Shown in pieces: positions 55,382-64,000 of a stretch of DNA of 64,000 nt (position 1 is its first letter; every line of letters begins with the position of its first letter). Under the pieces are notes generated by a model. The model saw nothing but the letters and a program-made list of their open reading frames with translations, was not told where the DNA came from and did no database searches. The DNA comes from Mesobacillus subterraneus (lineage in GTDB: Bacteria; Bacillota; Bacilli; Bacillales; Cytobacillaceae). Where the stretch lies: NCBI RefSeq assembly GCF_003937825.1, contig NZ_RSFW01000009.1, positions 186,001-250,000 of the forward strand, given 5' to 3'. Both the position numbers and the translations under genes were made by a program.

Positions 55382-56332
55382 ATGAAACGTTCCCTTAAGT
55401 GGCTCGCTGTATTGACCACAATCGGAATGCTTTTTGTTTTGCTCGGGGGAGCACTGGTAACAAAAACTGATTCAGGTATGGGCTGTGGAAAATCCTGGCC
55501 GCTCTGCAATGGAGAATTCGTTCCTACTAATATTACGCCCGAATTAGTCATTGAGCTAGCACATAGACTGGTATCCGGCAGTGTCGGAATCATGGTGCTC
55601 ATCTTGTCGATCTGGACGTGGAAAGCGATCGGCCACATCCGTGAGACAAAGTTTTTAGCAGTTTTGTCCTTCTTCTTCCTGTTGCTTCAAGCTTTGATTG
55701 GAGCTGCAGCGGTGGTATGGGGACAATCGGATTTTGTACTCGCCCTTCACTTTGGTATTTCTCTTATTTCTTTTGCTGCCGTACTATTATTGACCATGCT
55801 TATTTTTGAAGTCGATAAAAAATTCCAGGCAGAAAAGCTTGTCATTGACAATAGGATGAGGTTCCATATCATCGGACTGTCCATCTATAGCTATCTTGTC
55901 GTTTACACAGGGGCTTTGGTGAGACATATGAACGCAAGCCTGGTTTGTAAGGATTGGCCATTATGTACAAATGGCGGTTCTTTCCTCCCTACCAATATTT
56001 ATGAGTGGGTTCAAATGGGACACAGGGCAGCAGCAGGTTTCATATTTATCTGGATCGCTTATGTCACTTACATTGCGATCAAACATTACAGACATGAAAG
56101 AGTCCTTTACTGGGGCTGGATCATTTCCTTTATCCTGGTTTCACTGCAAGTTGCTGCAGGCGCCATGGTTATCTTCACAAGACTGAACCTGTATGTCGCT
56201 TTATCACACGCATTCTTTATTTCCGTTTTATTCGGGGTCTTCAGCTACTTCATCCTGCTGGTCAGCAGAAGCAAGAAAAATGCTGCAAGAGCCGAAAAGC
56301 CAGTCGAACTTTCACCGGTGACGGCAAAATAA
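55382..56332 (+). CDS. ctaA: heme A synthase CtaA
   Basis: 316 residues from ATG 55382 ([10 protein letters not shown]), eight nt after GCAGG. Eight transmembrane helices in two four-helix halves, each with heme-ligand His pairs ([31 protein letters not shown]) and Cys pairs ([15 protein letters not shown]). Converts heme o to heme a. Divergent from ctaB, convergent with ftsW. In B. subtilis pycA lies between ftsW and ctaA; it is absent here. Confidence 0.96.
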   Translation: MKRSLKWLAVLTTIGMLFVLLGGALVTKTDSGMGCGKSWPLCNGEFVPTNITPELVIELAHRLVSGSVGIMVLILSIWTWKAIGHIRETKFLAVLSFFFLLLQALIGAAAVVWGQSDFVLALHFGISLISFAAVLLLTMLIFEVDKKFQAEKLVIDNRMRFHIIGLSIYSYLVVYTGALVRHMNASLVCKDWPLCTNGGSFLPTNIYEWVQMGHRAAAGFIFIWIAYVTYIAIKHYRHERVLYWGWIISFILVSLQVAAGAMVIFTRLNLYVALSHAFFISVLFGVFSYFILLVSRSKKNAARAEKPVELSPVTAK

Positions 56333-56333
56333 G

Positions 56334-56359
56334 AAAGCTGCAGCATTAGCTGCAGCTTT
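56334..56359. terminator. terminator between ctaA and ftsW
   Basis: AAAGCTGCAGC / GCTGCAGCTTT with 4-nt loop followed by T on the plus strand; immediately after the ctaA stop and immediately before the ftsW stop. Confidence 0.85.
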
Positions 56360-56361
56360 TT

Positions 56362-57561
56362 TTATGACCTGAATTTATAACTGTTTTGATTGACCATTGC
56401 CGGCTTCGGCTTTGGCTGAGGTGCTTTGTCCTTCTTATATTTTTCTTCAAAATTGACAAACATGGATACATTAACTAGAATCCCCATGGCCACTGCCAGC
56501 TGAAGCAGGGATGACCCGCCATAGCTTACAAACGGCAACGGTACACCGGTCAACGGAATGACTCCTGTCGCCCCGCCCAGGTTGACGAAGGACTGGATTC
56601 CTATCATGCTGGAGATCCCTATCGCCAGCAGGCTCCCAAATGGATCTTTGCATTTTAGGGCGATGTGGATTCCTTTTAAAACAATGAAAGCCAGGCTAAG
56701 TATCACAAAACCAACACCGAAAATACCAAGCTCCTCAGAGATCACTGCAATGATGAAGTCTGTGTGTGCTTCCGGCAGGTAGCCCAACTTCTGGTTGCTT
56801 TGTCCCAAACCGAGACCTGTCAAACCTCCTGAGCCAATGGCATAATAGGCATTGGCAAGCTGGTACCCTGATTTCTGCTCGTCATTAAAGGGGTTGCTAT
56901 AAGAGGTAAGGCGCGCCATTCGTTTTTCAGAAAAGACCTCATCTTTTAATATTAATGAAACGGGTACTAGCAGGATTACTACGATCATTACCAGCTTCAT
57001 GATATTTTTAAAATTCATCCCTGAAGACAATATAATCGAACCGGCAATCAGCATAATAATGCCGCCTGTTCCGTAGTCGGGCTGTAGAGCGATCAGGAAG
57101 AAAACCATAACAAGGAATAATAATGGAGGCAATACACCTCTATTAAATTCATTTATGTAGGATTGTTTTTTTGCGTAGACTGCTGAAAGGTAAATGATGA
57201 CACTTAGCTTCGCAAGCTCAGAAGGCTGGATGCTCCTTGTCCCCATTTCAATCCAGCTTAGGGCATTCCCCGCTACCTTTCCAACTACAAACAGTATGGT
57301 CAAGCCCGCCAGCGTAAATAAAACCATAGGAAGAAGGATCTTCGTACTCTTCATCGCCTTGTAGGGAAACAGGGCAGCTATAACAAACATAGCAGCGGCC
57401 GCCAGTAAATTGATCTTCTGTTTCTGATAGAAAAAATCACTGTCTGTTCCATGCCATGTCACCATACTCGCACTGTAAACCATGACCAGGCCAAATAAAC
57501 ACAAGAGAGCAACAACAATGATTAATGAATAGTCATAGGATTTCAGTATTTTTTTAAACAT
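56362..57561 (-). CDS. ftsW: septal peptidoglycan glycosyltransferase FtsW
   Basis: 399 residues, ten transmembrane helices, SEDS family. Core motifs QPSELAKLSV, LQPDYGTGG, GLGLGQSNQKLGYLPEAHTD and FVSYGGSS present. Works with PBP2B. The longer cytoplasmic C-terminal tail and the position next to ylaN identify it as B. subtilis FtsW (YlaO), distinct from SpoVE. 34 nt of promoter region and about 170 nt to ylaN. Confidence 0.94.
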   Translation of the reverse strand: MFKKILKSYDYSLIIVVALLCLFGLVMVYSASMVTWHGTDSDFFYQKQKINLLAAAAMFVIAALFPYKAMKSTKILLPMVLFTLAGLTILFVVGKVAGNALSWIEMGTRSIQPSELAKLSVIIYLSAVYAKKQSYINEFNRGVLPPLLFLVMVFFLIALQPDYGTGGIIMLIAGSIILSSGMNFKNIMKLVMIVVILLVPVSLILKDEVFSEKRMARLTSYSNPFNDEQKSGYQLANAYYAIGSGGLTGLGLGQSNQKLGYLPEAHTDFIIAVISEELGIFGVGFVILSLAFIVLKGIHIALKCKDPFGSLLAIGISSMIGIQSFVNLGGATGVIPLTGVPLPFVSYGGSSLLQLAVAMGILVNVSMFVNFEEKYKKDKAPQPKPKPAMVNQNSYKFRS

Positions 57562-57690
57562 CGTCTCTTCCCCATCTTCTAAGTTGTTTTATCTATTCTA
57601 CTATAAGTTCAAATATCCTGCCTTTATTTAAGGAAAAGTTATCGAATTCTTAATAAATTGTCATGTAAGCGTAATGACAATTTTTCACAA

Positions 57691-57728
57691 AAAAACTCAA
57701 ACAATCGGAAAGGACTGTTTGAGTTTTT
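57691..57728. terminator. terminator after ylaN
   Basis: AAAAACTCAAACA / TGTTTGAGTTTTT with a 12-nt loop; follows the ylaN stop on the minus strand. Confidence 0.85.
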
Positions 57729-57733
57729 ATGAT

Positions 57734-58015
57734 TTATTTTTTTAACGAAGCCTCATGCAAAATGGAAAGCTCTCTTTCCAATTGGCCGAGAATGACTTTT
57801 CCCTCTGATTCTTCGATTAAGCCGAGTCTTACTGCAAAATCTATTTCTCTGGACAAGCCAAACATTTGCGTGTCCAACACCTCTTCGTAAAGAGGGCATT
57901 GAGGCATTGTCAGGTTATCCATTTGCACTTTGATCAGCTTTAATATTTTATCAGCGTCAGCCTTTAGCAAGGCATGGGCTTTTTCCTGATGGTTAATAAT
58001 CATATCAGACGCCAA
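57734..58015 (-). CDS. ylaN: YlaN (iron-responsive Fur-regulating protein family)
   Basis: 93 residues. [20 protein letters not shown] and [15 protein letters not shown] are nearly invariant in Bacillales. B. subtilis YlaN binds iron and relieves Fur repression; essential in some media. Start is TTG 58015, after GGGGGG. Confidence 0.93.
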   Translation of the reverse strand: MASDMIINHQEKAHALLKADADKILKLIKVQMDNLTMPQCPLYEEVLDTQMFGLSREIDFAVRLGLIEESEGKVILGQLERELSILHEASLKK

Positions 58016-58202
58016 CTTGATCCCCCCGTTTCCGAGCGATTACCCAATCCTTCTATAAATTTTACCCTTAAGCGGACAAAAATGCAAGAATATTAAGGAT
58101 TCAGAAATTTATGGTATCATGCCTGCAACCCGCCAGAATGACATTTCCGGGATTTATCAGTATACTTAAGTCAAACACTTCTCATCCAGGCAGGAGGATA
58201 TT

Positions 58203-58703
58203 ATGGAAACAATCATCCCTATCAAAGGCAAAGTTAAATACAAGATCACTTTAGATCCGGGTGTTTGGATTTTCGATGATCGAAAAGTGGATTTGAATAC
58301 ATATTTCAAACAAGAACAAATGCAGGAAGATTCGTTGGAGGAATATACTAAGTCAGTATCCAAACATTGGGATCGTGAAATCATGGAGGGAGCCGTTTAT
58401 CCTCCCACTTTGAAAACAGAAGTTAAGTTTCAGAAGGAAAAAGTTCTGAACGGCACTTTCGGTATCCCCTTTAAGCCTTTTCTGAAGAACGCTGAGCCAG
58501 AGCAGAACGCTGTGAATGTTATCGTTGAATACGGAGATCAGGAACAACTGACTCTTTCTCTTGAAGAAGCATCAACGATTATCCTTGGCTTTTCGAAGGA
58601 TGGCAAGCCTTTAAGGGAAGATGGCCCCTTGCATGTGTACTACCAGGATGGGTCAAATAAAGAAAACCCGATTAGGAATGTAACCGGATTTACAGTGGAA
58701 TGA
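58203..58703 (+). CDS. ylaL: YlaL-like protein of unknown function
   Basis: 166 residues, ATG 58203 five nt after GGAGG. Contains ITLDPGVWIFDDRKVDLNTY and a central helix SLEEYTKSVSKHWDREI. Position next to ylaN fits ylaL; ylaM (glutaminase), which separates them in B. subtilis, is absent. Function unknown. Convergent with phoH2. Confidence 0.75.
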   Translation: METIIPIKGKVKYKITLDPGVWIFDDRKVDLNTYFKQEQMQEDSLEEYTKSVSKHWDREIMEGAVYPPTLKTEVKFQKEKVLNGTFGIPFKPFLKNAEPEQNAVNVIVEYGDQEQLTLSLEEASTIILGFSKDGKPLREDGPLHVYYQDGSNKENPIRNVTGFTVE

Positions 58704-58718
58704 TATGTAGGTTCAGCC

Positions 58719-58750
58719 AACGGGCATCCAGACTGGGATGCCCGTTTTTT
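58719..58750. terminator. terminator after ylaL
   Basis: AACGGGCATCC / GGATGCCCGTT with a 6-nt loop and seven T on the plus strand; overlaps the phoH2 stop. Confidence 0.85.
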
Positions 58751-60090
58751 TATTTGAGCAGATCGGCTGCAAGCTGCGCAAGCGGAGATCTTTCGCCTTT
58801 CACCAGCTGAACGTGGCCGGCAATCTGCTGATGCTTGAATTTCTCTACAACATATGTCAGGCCATTGTTATATGCATCCAGGTAAGGATGGTCAATTTGA
58901 TCCGGGTCCCCCATCAGGACAATCTTGCTTCTCTCCCCTACCCTTGTCAGGATCGTTTTTACTTCATGTTTAGTGAGGTTCTGGGCTTCATCAATGATGA
59001 TAAATTGATCCGGTATGCTTCTGCCCCTGATGTAAGTCAGTGCCTCCACCTCAATAGAACCCATTCCTGCCAGTATGGCATCAAGTTCTCCTGGCTTCTT
59101 GGTGTTAAACAGGAACTCCAGATTATCATATATAGGCTGCATCCATGGTCGCAGCTTTTCTTCCTTTTCACCTGGCAGGAATCCCAAGTCCTTGCCGACA
59201 GGTACAATTGGCCGTGCAACGAGGAGCTTTTTAAAAATCCCCAAATCCTCTGTTTGCAGGAGCCCAGCTGCAAGAGCCAGCAAGGTTTTTCCCGTACCTG
59301 CCCGCCCAATCAGGGTGATGAGGGGCATGTCTTGGCGCAAAAGCAATTCCATCGCCATGATTTGCTGCACATTTCTTGGACGAATTCCCCACGTCTGCTT
59401 CCCCTCGTGCTCAAACACAAGCTTCTTCACTTTCTTGTTTTTCGTATCGACCATTCCTATGGCAGAGGCCGAGCTTCCTAGAATGTCTTTCATGATGACA
59501 AATTGGTTAGGATAAAAAAAATTCTGTCCATTCAACTCGGAGATGTTGACCTCACCCTTTTCATAAAAGCGGTTTAAGACCTCAATCTCCATATAAATTT
59601 CGGCATATCCTGAGTAAAGATGATTCAGTTCCACTACCCTGTCACTAAGAAAATCCTCGGCTAAAAGCCCAATTGCATCTGCCTTCACTCGAACGAGGGC
59701 ATCCTTACTGACAAGGATCACCGGGCGCCCATCTTCTTTCGTTTCCTCCTCCAGGCTCAAGTTCTTGGCAACCGCGAGTATACGGTTGTCATTTGTCTTT
59801 TCAACAAAGATTTCCTGAAGCTGGTGGAAAGAGCGATGGTTCAGTTCAATCCGTAGAGTTCCTCCTCCCTCCAAATTGATTTTTTCGTGAAGTTTACCTG
59901 TTTCACGCATTCCATCTATAAGCCTTGATACCTGGCGTGCATTTCTCCCAATCTCATCCATATATCTTTTCTTGGAATCCACTTCTTCCAGTACTACAGC
60001 AGGTATGACAACTTCATTGTCCTGAAAAGAAAAAATCGCGTGCGGATCCTGTAATAAGACGTTTGTATCCAGTACGTATATTTTACTCAA
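58750..60090 (-). CDS. ylaK: PhoH2-type protein: PIN nuclease plus PhoH ATPase (YlaK)
   Basis: 446 residues from TTG 60090 (SKIYVLDTNVLL), seven nt after GGGAGG; the 37 codons further upstream in frame are unrelated. N-terminal PIN domain with conserved acidic residues (VLDTNVLL, VLEEVDSKK, NDNRILAVA, LVSKDALVR) and a C-terminal PhoH helicase-like ATPase with Walker A LIGRAGTGKTLLALAAG (about 265-280) and Walker B IIIDEAQNL. PhoH2 proteins are ATP-dependent RNA helicase/RNases. Confidence 0.92.
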   Translation of the reverse strand: MSKIYVLDTNVLLQDPHAIFSFQDNEVVIPAVVLEEVDSKKRYMDEIGRNARQVSRLIDGMRETGKLHEKINLEGGGTLRIELNHRSFHQLQEIFVEKTNDNRILAVAKNLSLEEETKEDGRPVILVSKDALVRVKADAIGLLAEDFLSDRVVELNHLYSGYAEIYMEIEVLNRFYEKGEVNISELNGQNFFYPNQFVIMKDILGSSASAIGMVDTKNKKVKKLVFEHEGKQTWGIRPRNVQQIMAMELLLRQDMPLITLIGRAGTGKTLLALAAGLLQTEDLGIFKKLLVARPIVPVGKDLGFLPGEKEEKLRPWMQPIYDNLEFLFNTKKPGELDAILAGMGSIEVEALTYIRGRSIPDQFIIIDEAQNLTKHEVKTILTRVGERSKIVLMGDPDQIDHPYLDAYNNGLTYVVEKFKHQQIAGHVQLVKGERSPLAQLAADLLK

Positions 60091-60314
60091 ATTGATGCCT
60101 CCCGCCTTCTTGATCTCGACTCTGGCCAACTTGGCAGCCTTGGCCGGGACTTTGGTAAAATATATGACTTCCTGAATAAAGATAGAAGATATTTTGCACA
60201 ATAACCTTTGAGCATTTCTATTTGAAGGGCTCGGTATGGAGAAAAAGCACCCATGACATGATTGAATGTTTTTGCATTCCTAATTGTTTTCCAATAAATA
60301 TCCGGAGGGGATTT

Positions 60315-60905
60315 ATGATGATTAGATTGATTGCCGTACTTTCTTTATTAACGTTGATCACCGCTTGCAACCTGCAAAATAATGCCAGCCAAAACGACCG
60401 CGATCAAAACAAGGTCCGGGTCCAGAACAGTACGATACAGGAGGTAGACCGTGAATCCGGCCAAAGGATTTCTCGGCACCTGGTCAACCTTACAACCCAT
60501 ATCCCCAATGTAGATGATGCAGCGGCAGTTGTGCTGGGCCGATACGCGATTGTAGGCATCGATGTCGATGACAATATGGAGCGCTCCGAGGTAGATACAG
60601 TGAAATATACAGTTGCAGAGGCATTAAAGAAAGACCCTCATGGAGCAAGAGCTGTAGTTGTAGCCGACCCTGATATTACAGCAAGACTGCGGGAGATTTC
60701 AGCTGATATCCGCAATGGACAGCCTTTGATGGGCATTATGAATGAACTCTCAGATATCACCGGCCGCATCATGCCAGAGGTTCCTGCGGATATGATTGAG
60801 CCGCAAAACAACAAACCAACCGAAGATCCCAAGAAAAAGCTTGATCAGTCAGAAAAGCAGCAGCTTGAGAAAAAACAGCAGGAAGAATCAAAATACCACA
60901 AATAA
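60315..60905 (+). CDS. ylaJ: YhcN/YlaJ-family sporulation lipoprotein
   Basis: 196 residues from ATG 60315 (or 60318), after GGAGGGG. N-terminal lipobox LITAC (Cys18). YhcN/YlaJ domain with DDAAAVVLGRYAIVGIDVDD and a charged Gln/Lys/Glu-rich tail. Spore inner membrane lipoproteins of this family affect germination. ylaJ in B. subtilis is in the same place. Confidence 0.88.
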   Translation: MMIRLIAVLSLLTLITACNLQNNASQNDRDQNKVRVQNSTIQEVDRESGQRISRHLVNLTTHIPNVDDAAAVVLGRYAIVGIDVDDNMERSEVDTVKYTVAEALKKDPHGARAVVVADPDITARLREISADIRNGQPLMGIMNELSDITGRIMPEVPADMIEPQNNKPTEDPKKKLDQSEKQQLEKKQQEESKYHK

Positions 60906-60917
60906 AAACGGTACAAA

Positions 60918-60945
60918 AAAAGCTTAGTCTTTTGACTAAGCTTTT
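60918..60945. terminator. bidirectional terminator after ylaJ
   Basis: AAAAGCTTAGTC / GACTAAGCTTTT with 4-nt loop and flanking A and T runs. Confidence 0.85.
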
Positions 60946-61391
60946 CTCATTGCATCCATTACTTGTTTATCAAGACGAGCAGCGGCATCTTTATCATATG
61001 TCTTGTCGTATTGAGGTTCCGCAACAATTTTAGAACCATAGAACATTACATCTCTTACTTCGGTGATCCGAATTTCAACGAGCGCAAGCTTCAAAGGAAC
61101 GTCTTCAAGCTTTTCCTGCTTGACACTTGCAGTCCCGCTGATGGAATATGTAGATTCGTTTGCAATTAAATTGATGACCGCTTTGTCATTGCTTTTTATG
61201 TTCTGGATGATTCGGGAACGGTTATCCACTGCAAAATAAATCGTTTCCTCATCCTTCGCAAGCACCCAAGAAATAGCGCTCACATTCGGGCCGCCGGATT
61301 CGTGATCCACTGTCGCCAATGTGACGAAACGCTCTTTTTGCAATTCATCAAACAATGGTTGGATTAGTTTAGGTTCTACTTGATTTGCCAT
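60936..61391 (-). CDS. pyridoxamine-5'-phosphate oxidase-family flavin-fold protein
   Basis: 151 residues from ATG 61391, after AAGGAGGG. Split-barrel fold: RFVTLATVDHESGGPNVSAI and TIYFAVDNRSRIIQNIKSND are the usual strand segments. Probably binds FMN or F420-like cofactors or heme; no substrate can be assigned. Divergent from ylaI by about 140 nt. Not present in the B. subtilis locus. Confidence 0.78.
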   Translation of the reverse strand: MANQVEPKLIQPLFDELQKERFVTLATVDHESGGPNVSAISWVLAKDEETIYFAVDNRSRIIQNIKSNDKAVINLIANESTYSISGTASVKQEKLEDVPLKLALVEIRITEVRDVMFYGSKIVAEPQYDKTYDKDAAARLDKQVMDAMRKA

Positions 61392-61534
61392 ATTCACCCT
61401 CCTTAAATTATCATAATAGTACTACGAACCCTTTAAAGAGGGCAAATCAAATGATTTTCCCTCTACAGGCTGTAAACAATGATATACTATGTGTAATCCA
61501 AACTCAAATCAGGAATTTAATAAGAGGTGTAAGA

Positions 61535-61735
61535 ATGAGAGTCAAATGCGTGCTATGCGACAAAATCGAAAACATCAACAGTGATACCCTCCAGGCAAAG
61601 CGGCTGCGCAACAGGCCGATCCATACATATATGTGCGACCCATGTAACGAAAGAATCACAGAGAAAACAAAGGACCGGATTGCCACTGGCAACTTCAAAC
61701 TTTACCGCAGCCGTGTGAAGAAAGAAGATTGGTGA
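61535..61735 (+). CDS. ylaI: DUF2197 zinc-ribbon protein YlaI
   Basis: 66 residues from ATG 61535, after GAGGTG. Four Cys in CVLCDK and CDPCNER pairs (zinc ribbon). Starts MRVKCVLCDKIENINSDT, as YlaI. Function unknown. Followed by the tandem hairpin array. Confidence 0.88.
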   Translation: MRVKCVLCDKIENINSDTLQAKRLRNRPIHTYMCDPCNERITEKTKDRIATGNFKLYRSRVKKEDW

Positions 61736-61864
61736 TTAGTGAGTGCTTACAGGCTTGAGAGCGGTACTTAAGGGTTAGCCTTGACCAAGCTTTTGGTTTA
61801 TACACTCTGCGTTCTAATCTAGGACGGCCGGGTTCGGACCTTTCAGGTACAGTTCTATGGGATT

Positions 61865-62345
61865 TTGGCCGAAGATGACCCAACTTCGGACATTTTCAGC
61901 TTCACTTACACAAATTTTGTCCGAAGATGAACCTACTTCGGACATTTCCAGCTCCACTTATACCAATTTTGTCCGAAGATGACCCTACTTCGGACATTTT
62001 CAGCTCCACTTACATCTATTTTGTTCGAAGGTGAACCTACTTCGGACATTTTCAGCTTCTCTTACATCAATTTTGTCCAAAGGTGAACCTACTTCGGACA
62101 TTTCCAGCTTCTCTCTTACTTCAATTTTGTCCGAAGATGAACCTACTTCGGACATTTTCAGCCCCACTTACTTCAATTTTGTCCGAAGACGACCCTGCTT
62201 CGGACATTTTCAGCTTCTCTTACATCAATTTTGTCCGAAGATGACCCTACTTCGGACATTTTCAGCTTCACTTACATCAATTTTGTCCGAAGACGACCCT
62301 GCTTCGGACATTTCCAGCTCCCCCTACACCTTTTTGTCCAAAGGT
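61865..62345. repeat. ten-copy 52-bp tandem array of hairpins
   Basis: TGTCCGAAG - 9-nt loop - CTTCGGACA occurs with a 52-bp period (core CCGAAG at 61869, 61921, 61973, 62025, 62077, 62131, 62183, 62235, 62287, 62338; one period is 54 and the last 51). Loops vary between ATGACCCTA, ATGAACCTA, ACGACCCTG and GTGAACCTA. The 25-nt spacers (TTTTCAGCTTCACTTACATC and close variants) are themselves repeated, so this is not a CRISPR. The outermost copies are the most degraded. It lies between ylaI and the ylaH unit. Confidence 0.9.
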
Positions 62346-62410
62346 GAACCTCTATCGGGGACGTTCCACCATCTATCAAACAAAATGTCCTTCGAAGCGA
62401 ATACATACGA

Positions 62411-62439
62411 AAAAAATCCGCCTCATTGGGCGGATTTTT
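62411..62439 (-). terminator. terminator after the 62.4 kb gene
   Basis: AAAAATCCGCC / GGCGGATTTTT with a 6-nt loop; ends two bases before the gene's stop codon. T-runs on both sides. Confidence 0.85.
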
Positions 62440-62440
62440 C

Positions 62441-62734
62441 TTATTCTTCTTCAGGGTAGTTGACGTACTTGTCTGGTTCTTGCCTGATCTGGTCCAGCAT
62501 GACTTCGATCAGGTCCCGGGGGAAGCGGTATTCTTTCGTCTCCCCTTCCTTCACGATGGTCACATAGTACATCAGTGCATCACGTTTTAGTTCTTTCGAT
62601 TCCACTTGATGTTCTTCAGCAAGAATTTGTTCAAACAACTGCGTCGTATCATTAGCTGCTGTGTCCTCTGGACGGGCGTCACTGACAATCTTGATTGTCA
62701 GCCAGTTATAGATAGCGTCCTGGAGTGATTTCAT
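62441..62734 (-). CDS. hypothetical protein downstream of ylaH
   Basis: 97 residues from ATG 62734 (MKSLQDAIYNWLTI), after GGGGTGG; the open frame continues upstream into ylaH sequence in another frame, which I ignore. Acidic, soluble; ends YPEEE. EYRFPRDLIEVMLDQIRQEP is the most distinctive segment. I do not recognise a named family. 11 nt after ylaH, so cotranscribed. Confidence 0.75.
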   Translation of the reverse strand: MKSLQDAIYNWLTIKIVSDARPEDTAANDTTQLFEQILAEEHQVESKELKRDALMYYVTIVKEGETKEYRFPRDLIEVMLDQIRQEPDKYVNYPEEE

Positions 62735-62745
62735 TTCGCCACCCC

Positions 62746-63060
62746 CTATTTCACATTCGCTTCTTCTTTTTTGTGCTGGCGCAGCCTGAGTTTGTAAATG
62801 ATCAGGATCAGCGCAGCGACGACAAGCCCTTCCGTAATTGGAAGGAAAATAGCAAGGAAGGTCAGGACAGTAGAGCCAAGCAATAAGAATGCGTAGATAA
62901 TGATGTTTTTCAGCAATGGCAGCTTTTGTGCAAATCCCAGTTTGTAAACGAGGATGCTTAACCCGGCAATGGTCAGATAAAGCAGCCACATCCCAACTGT
63001 CGGGTTTTCATCAACACGGAAAAGTGCTGCAAAAAAAGATAATCTTTGGCTTACGTCCAT
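62746..63060 (-). CDS. ylaH: YlaH-like membrane protein
   Basis: 104 residues with three transmembrane segments; [18 protein letters not shown] and [20 protein letters not shown]. Fits the YlaH-like family downstream of typA in Bacillus. Function unknown. Confidence 0.83.
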   Translation of the reverse strand: MDVSQRLSFFAALFRVDENPTVGMWLLYLTIAGLSILVYKLGFAQKLPLLKNIIIYAFLLLGSTVLTFLAIFLPITEGLVVAALILIIYKLRLRQHKKEEANVK

Positions 63061-63081
63061 ACTTCTTCCCCCTACTTAAAA

Positions 63082-64000
63082 TTAAGCTTCAGCGAATTTT
63101 TTCTTTTTCGCGATTCTTTCGCGCTCGTTCTTATCAAGAATCTTTTTACGGAGTCTGATTGACTCTGGTGTTACTTCGCAATACTCGTCATCGTTCAAGT
63201 ATTCCAAAGATTCCTCAAGAGTCATGATTCTCGGCTTCTTGATGACCGATGTCTGGTCCTTATTTGCAGAACGGATATTAGTTGCTGCCTTTACCTTCGT
63301 GATATTTACAGTGATGTCGTTCTCACGAGTGTGTTCGCCGACAATCATGCCTTCATAGATTTCAGTTCCTGGCTCAACAAAAATCGTTCCACGGTCCTCT
63401 ACCTGCATGATTCCATAAGTAGATGCCTTTCCGGATTCCATCGATACCAGAACACCCTGGCGGCGTCCGCCTACCTGGCCCTGAAGCATTGGCTGGTAGC
63501 TGTCGAATGTATGGTTAATGATACCATATCCGCGAGTCAATGTTAAAAACTCTGTTGTGTATCCGATCAGTCCGCGTGCAGGTACGTTGAAGATCAATCG
63601 TACTTGGCCGCTTCCGTTGTTGATCATATCGAGCATTTCACCTTTACGGGCACCGATTGATTCCATGATGGAACCTGTGTGCTCTTCAGGAACATCGATT
63701 TGAACGCGTTCAACTGGTTCACAACGCACTCCGTCGATTTCCCTTACGATTACTTCAGGCTTTGACACTTGAAGCTCATAACCTTCACGGCGCATGTTTT
63801 CAATCAAGATAGACAAGTGAAGTTCTCCACGTCCTGAAACGATCCAGGCATCCGGTGAATCAGTGTTGTCTACCCTAAGACTAACGTCAGTTTGCAGCTG
63901 TGCGCGAAGTCTCTCTTCAATTTTCCTTGAAGTCAGGTATTTACCCTCACGACCTGCGAATGGGCTGTTGTTGACCAGGAATGTCATTTGAAGTGTCGGC
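63082..64000 (-). CDS. typA: ribosome-associated GTPase TypA/BipA (C-terminal half)
   Basis: About 306 C-terminal codons; the GTPase domain and domain 2 start lie beyond the right edge. Present are domain III (LRVDNTDSPDAWIVSGRGEL), domain V (VQIDVPEEHTGSIMESIGAR and FNVPARGLIGYTTEFLT) and the TypA-specific C-terminal domain ending in a Lys-rich tail. Translational GTPase for 50S assembly and stress survival. ylaG in B. subtilis. Confidence 0.95.
   Translation of the reverse strand, partial: PTLQMTFLVNNSPFAGREGKYLTSRKIEERLRAQLQTDVSLRVDNTDSPDAWIVSGRGELHLSILIENMRREGYELQVSKPEVIVREIDGVRCEPVERVQIDVPEEHTGSIMESIGARKGEMLDMINNGSGQVRLIFNVPARGLIGYTTEFLTLTRGYGIINHTFDSYQPMLQGQVGGRRQGVLVSMESGKASTYGIMQVEDRGTIFVEPGTEIYEGMIVGEHTRENDITVNITKVKAATNIRSANKDQTSVIKKPRIMTLEESLEYLNDDEYCEVTPESIRLRKKILDKNERERIAKKKKFAEA

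Noticed and set aside
61865-62345. CRISPR array
   Set aside because: The segments between the 27-bp palindromic units are near-identical to each other, so they are not spacers; no cas genes nearby.
62031-62459. 142-codon plus-strand frame
   Set aside because: Made of the 52-bp repeat read through shifting frames; no ribosome site.

Overview
The window is a Bacillaceae chromosome segment, closest in gene content and order to Bacillus subtilis and its relatives (Mesobacillus/Cytobacillus-like). This is judged from protein similarity recalled by eye; no database was searched. Read from high to low coordinates it follows the B. subtilis order typA - ylaH - ylaI - ylaJ - phoH2 - ylaL - ylaN - ftsW - ctaA / ctaB-ctaG - ctaM - ylbA to ylbP - panE - bshC - mraZ - dcw cluster - ftsAZ - spoIIGA. 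Endospore genes (spoIIGA, spoVE, spoVD, gerR, ylbJ, ylaJ family), a zinc-type L32, bacillithiol synthesis and a meso-DAP type MurE fit a low-to-mid GC, spore-forming Gram-positive. I see no tRNA, rRNA, CRISPR array, prophage or insertion sequence.

Layout. 1-20.4 kb is the division and cell wall (dcw) cluster on the minus strand: mraZ, rsmH, ftsL, pbpB, then spoVD, murE, an odd MurF-like N-domain protein, mraY, murD, spoVE, then murG, murB, divIB, ylxW, ylxX, sbp, then ftsA-ftsZ behind a sigma-H-like promoter, and the start of spoIIGA. 20.4-24 kb holds bshC, a DUF3397 membrane protein and panE. 24.1-27.4 kb is a three-gene acyl-CoA carboxylase operon with an exact cre box upstream. 27.5-36.4 kb carries ylbP, gerR, a crotonase-fold protein, rpmF, the DUF177 gene, tmcAL, ylbL, ylbK, ylbJ, coaD and rsmD. 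36.4-48.4 kb is more accessory: a stalk-domain protein, several small proteins of unknown role, ylbG/F/E/D/C/B/A, a PaaI thioesterase, YtvI and an Eis-like acetyltransferase. 48.4-56.4 kb is the caa3 oxidase region with heme O/A synthesis (ctaB, ctaA). 56.4-64 kb holds ftsW, ylaN, ylaL, phoH2, a YlaJ-type lipoprotein, a flavin-fold protein, ylaI, a tandem hairpin array, ylaH and the 3' part of typA.

How it works together: the dcw genes make lipid II (MurE, MraY, MurD, MurG, MurB) and use it for septation (FtsZ/A/L, DivIB, PBP2B, FtsW) and spore cortex (SpoVE, SpoVD). The cta genes build and mature the cytochrome caa3 oxidase. The acyl-CoA carboxylase and the nearby crotonase-like protein may form a carboxylation and repair pair.

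The points I would look at first are: the stand-alone MurF N-domain at the ancestral murF position; a ylbC whose only plausible start is CTG; a 10-copy 52-bp hairpin array and a 5-copy 21-bp array at operon borders; a putative plus-strand small RNA opposite a frameshifted hydrophobic mini-ORF between rsmD and the stalk-domain gene; an enoyl-CoA-hydratase-like protein lacking one catalytic Glu; and absence of pycA from its usual place between ftsW and ctaA.
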